Shown in pieces: positions 1 through 7,708 of a stretch of DNA of 9,637 nucleotides. The position numbers and the translations under genes were made by a program. Origin of the DNA: Athalassotoga sp964433875 (GTDB taxonomy: Bacteria > Thermotogota > Thermotogae > Mesoaciditogales > Mesoaciditogaceae); the NCBI GenBank assembly GCA_964433875.1, contig CAYSSO010000044.1, forward strand, positions 1 through 9,637, in the 5' to 3' direction. The stretch's first letter is position 1, and every line of letters starts with the position of its first letter. A model generated the notes under the pieces. That model saw only the letters and a program-made list of their open reading frames with translations. It was not told the DNA's origin and searched no databases.

Positions 1-2
1 TG

Positions 3-41
3 AAGGGACAACTTTTTGACAAGAAGGATTCAAAAAAGTAG
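3..41 (+). CDS. 3' tail of an upstream gene (partial, unidentified)
   Basis: Reading from base 3 gives a short lysine-rich tail, KGQLFDKKDSKK, ending at TAG (39-41). The other two forward frames are interrupted within the first 20 bases or so, or open at a stop. The stop codon overlaps the AGGTGA ribosome-binding site of the next gene, which is the usual layout inside an operon. Upstream of a FliA-type gene one expects flagellar export or placement genes (for example flhA, flhF, flhG) or a PilZ protein, but thirteen codons are too few to tell. That it is coding is an inference from frame and spacing. Confidence 0.4.
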   Translation, partial: KGQLFDKKDSKK

Positions 42-48
42 GTGAATT

Positions 49-753
49 ATGGCAAATTACCTTGATAGAGAAGAATTGGCAAGAGAATTTTATCCTCTTG
101 TAAGAAAGATAGCCTACGATCTTGTCCGATCTCTGCCTCCTTCGATCTCTGTCGATGATCTTATTCAAGAAGGAATTATGGGATTCCTAACTGCCATTGA
201 AAAATTCGATCCTCAAAGAAATCTAAAGATATCAACTTATGTAACTTCAAGGATAAAGGGAGCAATGCTCGATTATCTAAGATCGATGGACTGGATGCCG
301 AGAACTCTTAGAAAGCAGATGAAAGAGATAGAGAAAAAAAGAATTGAAAAGTTGAATGAAGATCCTCAAAAAGCACCCGAAGAGATAACTTCTGAAATAG
401 CAAAAGAACTCGGCATGGAAGTAAAGGATGTCGAGATCGTAGAAAGGGAAATATCGAGAGATCAAATACTATCGCTTGACAAGTACTTCTTTGAGGAGGA
501 AGGGGAAGAAAATTTTTCTTCAGACGATGAAGGGCCGGATAAGGCTTTTGAAAAGCAAGAATTAAAAATCAAACTTGAGAAGGCAATTCGCAGTCTAAAT
601 GAGAAAGAGCAATTGGTACTCTCTCTGTATTACGAAGAAGAAATGAACTTTAAAGAAATATCAAAGGTACTCGATTTAAGCGAATCAAGAGTGTGTCAGA
701 TCCATTCCGTCGCCCTTTCGAAGATCAAAGAAATGATCAAGGAGTGGGTATGA
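49..753 (+). CDS. fliA: RNA polymerase sigma factor, FliA/WhiG (sigma-28) family
   Basis: A group 3 sigma factor of 234 residues, close to the usual FliA length; in this family it directs RNA polymerase to late flagellar and chemotaxis promoters. Region 2 spans about residues 14-84 and carries the family signature: LVRKIAYDL, then VDDLIQEGIMGFLTAIEKFDP (34-54), then ISTYVTSRIKGAMLDYLR (61-78) and DWMPR. Region 3 covers about 86-145. An acidic linker (about 148-163) precedes region 4 (175-231), whose helix-turn-helix lies near 201-223 (FKEISKVLDLSESRVCQI). The ATG at 49 follows AGGTGA at 40-45. An AAGGAG inside its last codons serves the next gene. A FlgM-type anti-sigma is expected for the family but none is in the window. 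The FliA/WhiG family call is firm; a flagellar role is inferred from family and from the downstream gene. Confidence 0.93.
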   Translation: MANYLDREELAREFYPLVRKIAYDLVRSLPPSISVDDLIQEGIMGFLTAIEKFDPQRNLKISTYVTSRIKGAMLDYLRSMDWMPRTLRKQMKEIEKKRIEKLNEDPQKAPEEITSEIAKELGMEVKDVEIVEREISRDQILSLDKYFFEEEGEENFSSDDEGPDKAFEKQELKIKLEKAIRSLNEKEQLVLSLYYEEEMNFKEISKVLDLSESRVCQIHSVALSKIKEMIKEWV

Positions 754-1047
754 ATGTTAAGACCTATAGATCTTCAGGTTGTAATAGTAAAAAGCGTCGA
801 TAATGCTCAAAATACAAATTACGCCCAGCAATCTATCCTCATTTCACAGCAAGTTATTTCCATGGAGAATGAAGTTAAAAATGACAGAAATTCGAAACGC
901 GTTACAGCGCGCGAAAGATACGGCAACGATCCTTCCAAAAGCGCCACAGATGCAGAACAGAATGACAAAGGTAATGAAAATAAAAAGCACAAAGAAGAAA
1001 AGGTCAGCGACCCTTACAGGGGAAAGGTGATAGATATACGCCTGTAA
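754..1047 (+). CDS. Small conserved flagellar-locus protein, function unknown
   Basis: A 97-residue protein. Its N-terminal box MLRPIDLQVVI and C-terminal box DPYRGKVIDIRL flank a middle (about residues 35-83) rich in Lys, Glu, Asn, Asp and Arg that looks disordered. From memory, small proteins with a PIDLQ-like start and an IDI/VDV-R/K ending often follow the fliA/whiG gene in Firmicutes and Thermotogota; no function is known to me. There is no signal peptide, membrane segment or cysteine. The ATG immediately follows the sigma-factor TGA and has AAGGAG at 739-744, nine bases upstream, so the two are probably translated in a coupled way. The recognisable end box argues that the protein finishes at 1047 and is not frameshifted into mfd. 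The short middle ORF in the +2 frame (803-1030) is taken as a shadow. Confidence 0.75.
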   Translation: MLRPIDLQVVIVKSVDNAQNTNYAQQSILISQQVISMENEVKNDRNSKRVTARERYGNDPSKSATDAEQNDKGNENKKHKEEKVSDPYRGKVIDIRL

Positions 1048-1088
1048 AAGTTGAAGAATTAGAGTCTATTTCTCAAAACATCTCCATA

Positions 1089-1103
1089 AAAGGAGATCGG
1101 ATA
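1089..1103 (+). promoter_or_regulatory. Shine-Dalgarno before an in-frame ATA, candidate true mfd start
   Basis: AAAGGAGA at 1089-1096 is one of the better ribosome-binding sites in the window. The in-frame codon five bases after GGAG is ATA (1101-1103), giving an N-terminus (M)NFYSSGTLGLLSIVMK that runs into the annotated mfd. The frame is open back to the TAA at 981-983, but contains no ATG, GTG or TTG before 1146. The ATG at 1146 has only a distant, weak AGGT (1127-1130). Either a rare start codon is used, or a base error hides a normal one, or the protein simply starts at 1146. Confidence 0.4.
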
Positions 1104-1145
1104 AATTTTTACTCTTCCGGTACATTAGGTCTACTTTCCATAGTA

Positions 1146-4079
1146 ATGAAAATACAAAAAAGCAAGATGGGAGCCCTCGTCGTTTTGCCAAATCACAGAG
1201 AAGTGAGAGCATTCCACTCGAACCTTTCAGAGGCAGGCATAGAGAGTGTGATACTTTCGGATTTAAACCTTTTGCCTCTCGAAAATGCCGAGCCGATCAA
1301 AGAAGACCTCGCAAAGAGAGTAGAAGCACTTCACGGAATCCTGAGCGGCAAGATCGTAATAGCGGACATAATGGCAGTTTTAAAGAAGACGGCTCCGGCC
1401 GAATTCATAAAGAATGGTCTCAGATTTTCGCAAGGAGGCTCTATACCTTCCGATATCACAAAAATTCTTTTTGAGTGGGGATACACCCGAACCCTCACGG
1501 TAAGAAGTGTCGGGGAATTCGCCGTAAGAGGAAATATAATAGATATCTTCTCACCCATCGAGGGGGCCATAAGAATTGATACCTTTGATAAAGATATAGA
1601 ATCGATAAGGGTATTCGATCCTCAAACGCAGATAAGCGTTAAAAATGTTGAATCGGTAGTGATCTACCCGGCAACAGAGTTGAGACACGATGAAGAAAGT
1701 TTCGAGATCGCCAAAAAGAGGCTTGAAGGATACCCGGAACTGCTCGAAAACTTTCAGAACCTTTACGGCATTATAGGCATTTTCTGGAAGAACTCCCAGT
1801 GTGCCATCGACCTTCTTCCCGAGGATGAATATCTCGTTGTCTACGAAGTGGAAGAATGCAAAAGACACTTTGAAGATTACGAGAGAGAATTGAAGGACAT
1901 ATACGACGATCTTAAACTCATAAAATCATTTGCATATTCTGACATAGAAAGGATCGATGAAAACAAAAAGATCATCTACGTCTCTTTGAATCCTCTCAAA
2001 GCGCCACTTGATAACGTTATCGAACTTAAGACGGGAATGGCTCCATACAGTATTGATCGCATATCTTCTCAAAGCGCTTACGAGTACATTCAAGAAATAG
2101 AGGTTAATGAACCGGTCGTACACGAAGATCATGGAATAGGAATATACAGAGGTACCGAAATCATTGAAGATACCGACGGAATGCACGAATATCTCAAAAT
2201 AGAGTACAAAAATGGTTCTATCCTCTACACACCGATAGAAAAATTCACAAAGATAAGTAAATACGTAGGATCAAATTTTGTCCTCTCCGATATAAATGGA
2301 AAAGAATGGAAAAGTTTGAAGGAAAAGGCAAGAAAGGACATAGAAGATCAGGTAAGAGAATTGATAGAACTTTACGCGATGCGCGAAGAATCTAAAGGCT
2401 TTTCTTTTATGCCTCAGGCCGAACTTGAAGAAGCCTTTTCAAAGAGTTTTGGATATCTCGAAACTCCGGATCAGATGAAGGCCATTCAGGAAGTTTTCGA
2501 AGATATGGAATCTCCAAGGCCAATGGACAGACTCGTTTGCGGTGATTCAGGATTTGGAAAAACAGAGGTTGCAATGAGGGCAGCCTTTAGGGCTGTCGCC
2601 AACGGAAAACAGGTCGCTCTCCTTGCTCCAACAATGATTCTTGCAAGGCAACACTTCGAAAATTTTAAGAAAAGGATGGATCCTTTTGGAATAAAGGTTG
2701 AGTTGATCTACTCTCAGACTACGGAATCAGAAAGAAAAAAGATGATGGATAGCATCGCGAATGGAAAATCCGATATCATAATAGGCACTCACGCGCTTCT
2801 TTCAAAAAAGATATCTTTCAAAGACATAGGCCTTCTAATAATAGATGAAGAGCAGAGGTTCGGAGCAAAGCAAAAAGAATTCCTCAAATCATTGAAGTTG
2901 AATGTTGATGTCCTTACCCTTTCGGCAACGCCAATTCCTCGCACGCTATACATGGCACTTTCAGGAATAAAGGCCATCTCGGTCATAAGCACGCCTCCAA
3001 TTGGAAGGGTGCCACCGCACATCTACATAACAAGATGGAATGAGAAGATAGTCACAATGGCCGTTTTAAAGGAGATAAACCGGGGCGGCCAGGTTTTCTA
3101 TATCCACAACAGGATCGAGGATATTGAAAAAATAGTTGAAAAACTCAAAAAAATGCTTCCATCTGTAACGATCGCAACTGTTCACGGAAAGATGGCCAAA
3201 CGTGAATTCGAAGAGACAGTCAATGGCTTTTATGCCGGCAAGATAGACATGCTCGTTTCGACGAGTGTTGTTGAAAACGGAGAAGATGTTCCAAATGCGA
3301 ATACTCTCATAGTCGATGACGTGGAAAGATACGGTATGGCCCAACTTTACCAATTAAAGGGCAGGGTGGGGAGATCTTCAAAAAGGTCTTACATATATTT
3401 CATGTACACAAAAGAGCCGGGAGAGACGGTCATCAAAAGGCTCAAAGCGATAGAGGATTTCAACGAATTTGGAAGTTCTTTGAATCTTTCTCTGAAAGAT
3501 CTCGAGATAAGAGGCAGCGGAGAGGTGCTTGGCCTAAAGCAGCATGGCCATATAGAGGCGATAGGACTTCAAATGTACAAAGAGATACTCGAAGATACCA
3601 TAAAGAAGATGAGGGGAGAAAGAGTTGAAAATAGAAATTGTGATCCGGACATATCGCTTCCATCTTCTATCTTGCCACAAAATTACATTGAAGACACCAT
3701 AGAAAGAATGAAGATATACAGAAGGCTCGCCTCGGCAAAAAGCGTTGAGGAGGTAGATCAGATAAAGCGTGAAGTTGTAGACAGGTTTGGAAAGATTCCA
3801 GATCACGTCGAAAATCTCTTCACTCACTCTAAAATCAAGGCTTTGCTTTGTGATCTCAAAATAACAAAGATTAACTCGAACGGCGGAGATGTAGAGATCG
3901 TCTTCGGCGATAAAGAGAGTTTGATGAATTTCTCTAAATTTTTCAAGACCTATTCTTTAAATCTTCAAAAAAATGGTATGATATTAACCGATGTCATAAA
4001 AAATGGAAAGATCGAAAGACTTTTAAATTTACTCATTGAATATAAAAAACACCTTGAACAGAAGGAAGGAGTTGCTTGA
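1146..4079 (+). CDS. mfd: Transcription-repair coupling factor Mfd (short form)
   Basis: An ATP-driven DNA translocase that removes stalled RNA polymerase and recruits UvrA. From M1146 it has 977 residues, against about 1148 in E. coli. The UvrB-like domain 2 keeps residues equivalent to the UvrA-contacting E. coli R165, R181 and F185 (here R128, R143, F147). The RNA-polymerase-interacting domain begins at PVVHEDHG (323-330). The RecG-like motor has Walker A GDSGFGKT (466-473), DEEQ (567-570), SATPIPR (593-599) and GRVGR (739-743). The C-terminal regulatory domain is present (SSILPQNYIEDTIERMKIY, then DRFG). Only about 180 residues separate R143 from the polymerase domain, against about 300 in E. 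coli, so domain 3 appears missing. The helix and strand before GALVVLP look truncated with this start, so the real N-terminus may lie upstream (about 1101). Its TGA is four bases before the ATG of the foldase gene. Confidence 0.95.
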   Translation: MKIQKSKMGALVVLPNHREVRAFHSNLSEAGIESVILSDLNLLPLENAEPIKEDLAKRVEALHGILSGKIVIADIMAVLKKTAPAEFIKNGLRFSQGGSIPSDITKILFEWGYTRTLTVRSVGEFAVRGNIIDIFSPIEGAIRIDTFDKDIESIRVFDPQTQISVKNVESVVIYPATELRHDEESFEIAKKRLEGYPELLENFQNLYGIIGIFWKNSQCAIDLLPEDEYLVVYEVEECKRHFEDYERELKDIYDDLKLIKSFAYSDIERIDENKKIIYVSLNPLKAPLDNVIELKTGMAPYSIDRISSQSAYEYIQEIEVNEPVVHEDHGIGIYRGTEIIEDTDGMHEYLKIEYKNGSILYTPIEKFTKISKYVGSNFVLSDINGKEWKSLKEKARKDIEDQVRELIELYAMREESKGFSFMPQAELEEAFSKSFGYLETPDQMKAIQEVFEDMESPRPMDRLVCGDSGFGKTEVAMRAAFRAVANGKQVALLAPTMILARQHFENFKKRMDPFGIKVELIYSQTTESERKKMMDSIANGKSDIIIGTHALLSKKISFKDIGLLIIDEEQRFGAKQKEFLKSLKLNVDVLTLSATPIPRTLYMALSGIKAISVISTPPIGRVPPHIYITRWNEKIVTMAVLKEINRGGQVFYIHNRIEDIEKIVEKLKKMLPSVTIATVHGKMAKREFEETVNGFYAGKIDMLVSTSVVENGEDVPNANTLIVDDVERYGMAQLYQLKGRVGRSSKRSYIYFMYTKEPGETVIKRLKAIEDFNEFGSSLNLSLKDLEIRGSGEVLGLKQHGHIEAIGLQMYKEILEDTIKKMRGERVENRNCDPDISLPSSILPQNYIEDTIERMKIYRRLASAKSVEEVDQIKREVVDRFGKIPDHVENLFTHSKIKALLCDLKITKINSNGGDVEIVFGDKESLMNFSKFFKTYSLNLQKNGMILTDVIKNGKIERLLNLLIEYKKHLEQKEGVA

Positions 4080-4083
4080 AAAG

Positions 4084-6096
4084 ATGGACTGGATGAGAAA
4101 ACACACGGCCGTTATTATTTGGGTAATAGTCGCGGCTTTTGGAGTTGGAGTTGTGTGGTGGAGTGTTGGGGCTTATATAGGAGGACAAGGAGCGTCCCAG
4201 AGTGTAAATCAGGCTCCATCTCCTTCACAGGCGATAGCGCTTGTGACAAAGAATGGAACTCCGCTTTCATATCAGTACGGGATAATGCCGACAGATTTCA
4301 ACAATTACATGCAGAATGTAAACAACAATTACAAGAGCACTTACGGACAGGAGCCTGATCCTCTCTTTGTCGAGCCACAACTCGAGTTAAATGCCGTAGG
4401 TGCCCTTGTAGACCAGAAAATAATCGATTATTTTGCCAAACAGAGCAATATATCTGTTTCCAAATCAGACGTGGATAATCAGATCAATTCGATAGTAAAT
4501 CAATACAAAAATAATCCACAAGTTTTGAATTACATAAATCAACAATATGGTTCTCTTCAAAATTTTGAGAATTACATAAGACCACAGGTTGAAGAAAATC
4601 TGATAACTCAAAGGGTTATGTCTTTAGTTGTGAATGTAACGCAAAATGATGTCAAAAATTATTACGAAACGAACAAGGCAACGATAGAAAACACGTACGA
4701 TCAAGTTAAAATTGCCCATATATCTCTATCTTCTCAGGCCACGGCGCAAAAGGTCGCAAACCTTATAAAGTCTGGCGCCCTAACGTTCAGTGATGCCGCC
4801 AAAGAGTACTCTCTCGATACAACAACTTCCGCAAGTGGCGGAGAAGTTGGATGGCTTACGAGGCAACAGGTACAATCGGCTCTCGGCAGTGGAATTTTTA
4901 GCGCTACGCCCGGGACAGTTATCGGTCCTATCCAGACGAATTACAGTTGGGAGATCGTAAAGGTTGAGGCCAAAAAGTTGTACGACAATTTTGATTCAGT
5001 AGTTCAGGCAACGAATATCTACAACACCCTTGTAAATGACGTCAAGCAGCAAAAATTCAACGAATGGCTTGCAAATTACAAAAACCAGAACAAATTTTCA
5101 TACCAACTTGAAGGACAGGTACTCCCTTATTTCAAAGAATACTATTCCATACCTGCAACAGATACTTCAAGACTTGAACAGTTCATTCAAAATATGAAGT
5201 CGTACATATACCCATCAGATCAGGCAACGGTCAATACTTCCGTCGATCCAAGGCTTCTCGCCCTCTTCGTCACAGCCCTTGAACAGTACAAATCGGACTT
5301 AAAAACCCAATATGAGCCGGTTTTAAGTTATCATGCAAACAAGGGAAGTTTCCCTGCAACTTACGTTGGGGTTCCCGTTGATGTGCTTCAAAACCAACTC
5401 AATGAAGTCCAAAATAGTCTTAACACGGCAACGGGCACGAAATTTACAAAGTTGTTCAACGAACAGACAGATCTTCAAACAGCCATAAATTTCAACAAGG
5501 CCGTTCAAGCACTTAAAAAAGAGGGATACACAACTGATGAACAAATAAATGCTCAGTACGACAAATACACAAATCTCATTTCTCAAATAAACGATCAACT
5601 CAAACAGGTGCTTACCGCGATATATAAACTCGTTCCCTATTCGACAGTGGCAGTTTCAAAACTTTACAGCCTTGATCCTTCGAACCAGCAAGTTGCCCTA
5701 AGTTATTTCCAGAATCAATATAACCTTTTAAAGCCCATAATTTCCAATCCGCAAACCTATCAAATGTACGCATCCCAGATAAATCCAATGTTCTCATACG
5801 TCGTATCCGGACTTCAGAGTTTGTCTTACACGGCCCAATCGACATCTATAAAGCAAGGAGCCCTTGTAACTCTTATAAGCATCGCGCAAGATCTTAACAG
5901 TCCGCAGCAAGAATTGACCTATCTAAAACAATTAAAAGCCGTCAATCCACATTATCAAGGAATCGATCAGGTCATCGCCCAGGTCGAAGCAATGATAACC
6001 CCGAAATCAACTGCCACAAAGGCGGCGACGATCTCTACTCCTTCTCCTGTCGCAACAAACCTGATTCCTTCTCCTCAAGCAACCCAATTGAAATAA
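4084..6096 (+). CDS. Membrane-anchored SurA/PpiC-type peptidyl-prolyl isomerase
   Basis: A 670-residue extracytoplasmic foldase. A basic start and one hydrophobic segment (about residues 9-31, containing WVIVAAFGVGVVWW) form an uncleaved anchor or signal. A Pro/Ser-rich stretch follows, then a SurA-like N-terminal chaperone region (about 55-200). The parvulin (PpiC) domain spans about 206-297 and is recognised by VKIAHISL, LTFSDAAKEYSLD, SGGEVGWLTR and the closing TNYSWEIVKVE. The remaining 370 residues are helical-looking, rich in Gln, Asn and Tyr, and match nothing I recognise; the last 34 or so are Ser/Thr/Pro-rich. There is no cysteine, as fits an extracytoplasmic protein. I chose ATG 4084, four bases after the mfd stop; GGAAGGAG (4064-4071) lies upstream with a longish 12-base gap. 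A TTG at 4036 inside mfd would put 16 charged residues ahead. Isomerase activity is inferred from the family. Confidence 0.85.
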   Translation: MDWMRKHTAVIIWVIVAAFGVGVVWWSVGAYIGGQGASQSVNQAPSPSQAIALVTKNGTPLSYQYGIMPTDFNNYMQNVNNNYKSTYGQEPDPLFVEPQLELNAVGALVDQKIIDYFAKQSNISVSKSDVDNQINSIVNQYKNNPQVLNYINQQYGSLQNFENYIRPQVEENLITQRVMSLVVNVTQNDVKNYYETNKATIENTYDQVKIAHISLSSQATAQKVANLIKSGALTFSDAAKEYSLDTTTSASGGEVGWLTRQQVQSALGSGIFSATPGTVIGPIQTNYSWEIVKVEAKKLYDNFDSVVQATNIYNTLVNDVKQQKFNEWLANYKNQNKFSYQLEGQVLPYFKEYYSIPATDTSRLEQFIQNMKSYIYPSDQATVNTSVDPRLLALFVTALEQYKSDLKTQYEPVLSYHANKGSFPATYVGVPVDVLQNQLNEVQNSLNTATGTKFTKLFNEQTDLQTAINFNKAVQALKKEGYTTDEQINAQYDKYTNLISQINDQLKQVLTAIYKLVPYSTVAVSKLYSLDPSNQQVALSYFQNQYNLLKPIISNPQTYQMYASQINPMFSYVVSGLQSLSYTAQSTSIKQGALVTLISIAQDLNSPQQELTYLKQLKAVNPHYQGIDQVIAQVEAMITPKSTATKAATISTPSPVATNLIPSPQATQLK

Positions 6097-6110
6097 ATCG
6101 ATTAGACACG

Positions 6111-6147
6111 AACGATAAAGCACGCGATTGCGTGCTTTATCGTTTTT
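6111..6147 (+). terminator. Strong intrinsic terminator between convergent genes
   Basis: A perfect 15-bp stem, AACGATAAAGCACGC (6111-6125) against GCGTGCTTTATCGTT (6130-6144), closes a GATT loop and runs into TTTTT (6143-6147). It sits 15 bases after the foldase stop, so it ends the rightward operon. The last codons and TAA stop of the leftward pyrG (6137-6145) lie inside the right arm. On the minus strand the same hairpin forms, but no T-run follows, so termination in that direction is less certain. Confidence 0.93.
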
Positions 6148-7708
6148 CACATGTTTTAAGGAAATGAAGGAAAATAGGATGCGGGTTTGATATCTTCGAT
6201 CTGTATTCTGGATGGAATTGGACTCCTATGAAGAACTTTTTGTCCTCCAGTTCTACGGCCTCGGCAAATTTAGACATTGCCGAGATAAATAATTTGTTCG
6301 ATGGATCTAAAGAAGAAGTTTTGAAAATATTTTTGAAATCTTCTAAATTTATCTCGTAGCGGTGTCTATGCCTTTCTCTTACCATTTCTTTTCCATAGAT
6401 CCCGTAAAGTCTGCTACCCGATGAGATCTTTACATCATCGGCTCCAAGCCTCATTGTGCCTCCAAGATTCATCTTACGCTTTTGTTCCTCCATAAGATCG
6501 ATTACAGGATAAGGTGTTTGAGGATCAAATTCAGTCGAATTGGCTCCAGCGAGTCCGGCGACATTTCTTGCGTACTCTATCGTCATAAGTTGCATTCCAA
6601 GGCACAACCCGAGAAGGGGAACATCATTTTCTCTCGCATATCTTATGGCATTTATCATTCCCTCTATTCCTCTTTTTCCAAATCCTCCCGGTATTATTAT
6701 TCCACGATAACCTTCAAGTTGACTTTTGACATGCTTTTGATCCAAGTTTTCAAGGGATTCGGCGTCTATCAATTCGGGCTTTTTGTACCCGCAAAGAAAG
6801 ACGCTCTCAAGAACGGATTTGTAAGCATCATCAGTTGCGAGATACTTTCCAACCATCGCTATTTTCACATCTTTTATAGAGTCCGGATAATGCCATTCAA
6901 AGGACTTAGAAGGGACGATATTTAACTTGCGCATTATGATTTCGTCCATGCCGTCATCATGTATTTTTTGAGGGATCGAATATATGTTCGAAACATCCTC
7001 AAGGCCAAAAACCGAATCTACTTTAACTCCTCCAAATAGCGCTACCTTTTGAATCGTTGATTCAGGCAATTTTTCCTCGCTTCTTAGGACTATAAGATCT
7101 GGAACGATTCCAGATCTTCTCAAAAGTTGAAGTGAATTTTGCGTTGGCTTGGTTTTAAATTCATTGGTTATCCTAAGGTAAGGTATGTACGTTACATGGA
7201 CAAAGAGAAAGTTCTCTCTTCCGACATCCATCGAAAATTCCCTTACCGCTTCCAAAAAGATTTCAGATTCTATATCTCCGACAGTACCACCAATTTCTAT
7301 GAGAACAACATCCCCTTTTAGTCTCGCAAGGCGTGACTTTATCTCATTTGAAACGTGGGGTATCATCTGGACCGTTGCGCCGAGATAATCTCCGGATCTT
7401 TCCTTTTGGATAACGCTCGAATATATCTGACCGGCCGTGATGTTGTTGAATCTAGTCATGTCCATGTTTAAAAATCTTTCGTAATGGCCAAGATCAAGAT
7501 CCGCCTCATATCCATCTTCTGTTACAAAGACCTCACCGTGCTGATTCGGATTCATCGTGCCGGCATCGACATTCAAGTAGGGATCTATCTTAAGCACCTC
7601 AACGTTAAAACCATAAGATTGAAGCGCGGCCCCGATTGATGCTGCCGTTATTCCTTTTCCTATCCCGCTTATGACTCCACCCGTTATCGCTATGTACTTC
7701 ACGATCAT
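6137..7708 (-). CDS. pyrG: CTP synthase
   Basis: Converts UTP to CTP using ATP and ammonia from glutamine, the last step of de novo pyrimidine nucleotide synthesis. Its 523 residues are near the usual 535. The N-terminal synthetase domain (1-265) shows KYIAITGGVISGIGKG with P-loop lysine K18, KIDPYLNVDAGTMNPNQHGE (40-59), the DLDLGHYERF Mg-binding segment (D70, D72) and EIGGTVGDIES (E138). The class I glutamine amidotransferase domain (about 280-523) has the oxyanion strand PGGFGKRGIEG, nucleophile C369 in GLCLGMQ, and H499/E501 in GVQFHPEY. All catalytic residues are present. The ATG overlaps the stop of the upstream phosphatase gene by four bases (ATGA), implying translational coupling. A GTG two codons further in (7702-7700), about six bases after GGGTGA, is an alternative start giving VKYIAITGG. 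Confidence 0.97.
   Translation of the reverse strand: MIVKYIAITGGVISGIGKGITAASIGAALQSYGFNVEVLKIDPYLNVDAGTMNPNQHGEVFVTEDGYEADLDLGHYERFLNMDMTRFNNITAGQIYSSVIQKERSGDYLGATVQMIPHVSNEIKSRLARLKGDVVLIEIGGTVGDIESEIFLEAVREFSMDVGRENFLFVHVTYIPYLRITNEFKTKPTQNSLQLLRRSGIVPDLIVLRSEEKLPESTIQKVALFGGVKVDSVFGLEDVSNIYSIPQKIHDDGMDEIIMRKLNIVPSKSFEWHYPDSIKDVKIAMVGKYLATDDAYKSVLESVFLCGYKKPELIDAESLENLDQKHVKSQLEGYRGIIIPGGFGKRGIEGMINAIRYARENDVPLLGLCLGMQLMTIEYARNVAGLAGANSTEFDPQTPYPVIDLMEEQKRKMNLGGTMRLGADDVKISSGSRLYGIYGKEMVRERHRHRYEINLEDFKNIFKTSSLDPSNKLFISAMSKFAEAVELEDKKFFIGVQFHPEYRSKISNPHPIFLHFLKTCEKR

Noticed and set aside
803..1030. A 75-codon forward ORF inside the gene after the sigma factor
   Set aside because: It overlaps a better frame that has a good ribosome-binding site and recognisable end boxes; its own translation is low-complexity basic sequence.
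984..1047. Programmed frameshift fusing the small protein to Mfd
   Set aside because: The small protein keeps its expected C-terminal box right up to its stop, and no convincing slippery heptamer with a downstream structure is visible.
4036..4083. TTG start for the foldase inside the end of mfd
   Set aside because: No ribosome-binding site precedes it, and it would place a charged 16-residue stretch before a normal-looking signal anchor.
6482..6925. A 147-codon plus-strand ORF antisense to pyrG
   Set aside because: It lies entirely within a full-length CTP synthase gene; it lacks a ribosome-binding site I can see and resembles no family.
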